Source: an uncultured Anaerococcus sp. (GTDB taxonomy: Bacteria > Bacillota > Clostridia > Tissierellales > Peptoniphilaceae). From it: a stretch of 15,306 bases of DNA. Both the position numbers and the translations under genes were made by a program. The stretch covers positions 1 to 15,306 of the forward strand of contig NZ_CAMXYR010000036.1 in the NCBI RefSeq assembly GCF_947253225.1, given 5' to 3'. Positions 14,243 through 15,306 of this stretch are shown in pieces (position 1 is the stretch's first letter; every line of letters begins with the position of its first letter). Under the pieces are notes generated by a model that was not told where the DNA came from, searched no databases, and saw nothing but the letters and a program-made list of their open reading frames with translations.

Positions 14243-15306
14243 TTGAATAAAGGTAAAATTACAAAAGTATCTGGACCATTGATAGAGGCAGAGGGTCTAT
14301 CTGATGCCAATATCTATGACGTGGTCGAGGTATCAAAAGATAAGCTCATCGGCGAGATAATTGAGATGAGAGGGGATGTTGCCAGTATCCAAGTTTATGA
14401 GGAAACAACTGGAATAGGCCCTGGGGATGAAGTAATCTCAACAGGCCATCCCCTATCAGTAGAGCTTGGACCAGGTATGCTCGAAAGAATGTACGACGGT
14501 ATCCAAAGACCTCTTGAAAAACTTGAAAATTTAGCTGGTGAATTCCTAACAAGGGGTGTAACAAGCCCTGCCCTAGATAGGGATAAGCTTTGGGAATTTA
14601 AGCCAACAGCAAGCGTTGGTGATAAGGTTGAGGCTGGAGATATCCTAGGAGAAGTTGAGGAAACTAGCGTTATAACCCACAAGATAATGGTTCCTGTTGG
14701 AATTTCTGGTACAATCAAAGAAATCAAGGCAGGAGGGTTTACTGTTTCTGAGGCTATTGCTCTTGTAGAAACAAAAGATGGCGATAAGGAAGTAACCATG
14801 CTTCAAAAATGGCCAGTAAGAAAGGCTCGTCCTGCTACAAGAAAGCTTGACCCAAACGAACCACTTATCACAGGACAAAGAGTTATAGATACCTTCTTCC
14901 CTGTAGCCAAGGGTGGTACAGCTGCTATTCCTGGACCATTCGGTTCTGGTAAAACTGTTGTCCAACATCAGATTGCAAAATTTGCTGATGCAGACATAGT
15001 AATCTACGTTGGATGTGGAGAACGTGGCAACGAGATGACTGACGTACTTAACGAATTTCCAGAGCTAATCGATCCAAAGACTGGCGAATCAATCATGAAG
15101 CGTACAGTTCTTATAGCTAATACATCAAATATGCCAGTAGCTGCCCGTGAGGCAAGTATCTATACTGGAATCACCCTTGCAGAATACTTTAGAGATATGG
15201 GCTACAATGTAGCTATGATGGCAGATTCTACATCCAGATGGGCAGAAGCCCTTCGTGAGATGAGTGGTCGTCTTGAAGAGATGCCAGGAGATGAAGGATT
15301 CCCAGC
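14243..15306 (+). CDS. ntpA: V-type ATP synthase subunit A (catalytic), 3' end outside window
   Basis: The catalytic subunit that binds and hydrolyses (or makes) ATP. The window holds the first 354 codons of about 590. I place the start at TTG 14243: AAGGAG (14231-14236) lies six bases upstream, and the protein then opens M-N-K-G-K-I-T-K-V-S-G-P as in E. hirae NtpA. No ATG gives the full N-terminus. The reading frame is open from there to the window edge with no frameshift. Walker A is GPFGSGKT at 231-238 (K237), and the catalytic glutamate region CGERGNEM has E260 and R261. The bulge domain typical of A subunits spans about 110-190. It begins 11 bases after subunit F. Subunits B and D should follow beyond the window. 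Confidence 0.95.
   Translation, partial: MNKGKITKVSGPLIEAEGLSDANIYDVVEVSKDKLIGEIIEMRGDVASIQVYEETTGIGPGDEVISTGHPLSVELGPGMLERMYDGIQRPLEKLENLAGEFLTRGVTSPALDRDKLWEFKPTASVGDKVEAGDILGEVEETSVITHKIMVPVGISGTIKEIKAGGFTVSEAIALVETKDGDKEVTMLQKWPVRKARPATRKLDPNEPLITGQRVIDTFFPVAKGGTAAIPGPFGSGKTVVQHQIAKFADADIVIYVGCGERGNEMTDVLNEFPELIDPKTGESIMKRTVLIANTSNMPVAAREASIYTGITLAEYFRDMGYNVAMMADSTSRWAEALREMSGRLEEMPGDEGFP

Overview
This is an AT-rich window from a low-GC Gram-positive bacterium. The gene content (lipoproteins, a V-type rather than F-type ATPase, a Na+/alanine symporter, strong AGGAGG-type ribosome sites, heavy use of AGG and CTA codons) fits an anaerobic member of the Bacillota. My best guess is the Tissierellia/Peptoniphilaceae (Anaerococcus-like), but that assignment is inference. 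Almost every base is coding. The longest gaps (2890-3012, 4108-4250, 9470-9575) hold promoters, a terminator and a candidate operator. I see no rRNA, tRNA, CRISPR array or insertion sequence.

Region 1 (1-1500, + strand): a promoter drives a small 'phage holin family' (YvlD-like) membrane protein and the class I ribonucleotide reductase radical subunit, ending in a bidirectional terminator. Region 2 (1483-4107, - strand): an AGCS-family sodium/amino acid symporter, preceded by an EpsF-like GT4 glycosyltransferase that is interrupted by a single in-frame TAA. Region 3 (4132-8312): starting from a promoter with a nearby DtxR-type dyad, a five-gene metal-uptake operon in the same order as Treponema troABCDR: lipoprotein binding protein, ATPase, two permeases and a DtxR-family regulator. 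Genes overlap or nearly touch, so they are probably translated together. Region 4 (8297-9469, - strand): an uncharacterised lipoprotein with two similar domains, convergent with the regulator. Its 3' end holds a near-perfect parS word. Region 5 (9576 to the end, + strand): a V-type ATPase operon in the order H-I-K-E-C-F-A, matching Enterococcus hirae ntpFIKECGA; subunit A runs off the window. The c-ring subunit carries the full set of residues that bind Na+ in E. hirae NtpK, so the enzyme is predicted to move Na+, which would fit the Na+-coupled symporter in region 2.

The genes are mostly of known families; I found no clearly new multi-gene system. The points most worth checking are the candidate parS site (8312-8327), the nonsense-interrupted glycosyltransferase, the palindromic overlapping divergent promoters between the lipoprotein and the V-ATPase operon, the TroR-like regulator that lacks one of the two usual metal sites, and the two terminators that carry stop codons of both strands in or beside their loops.
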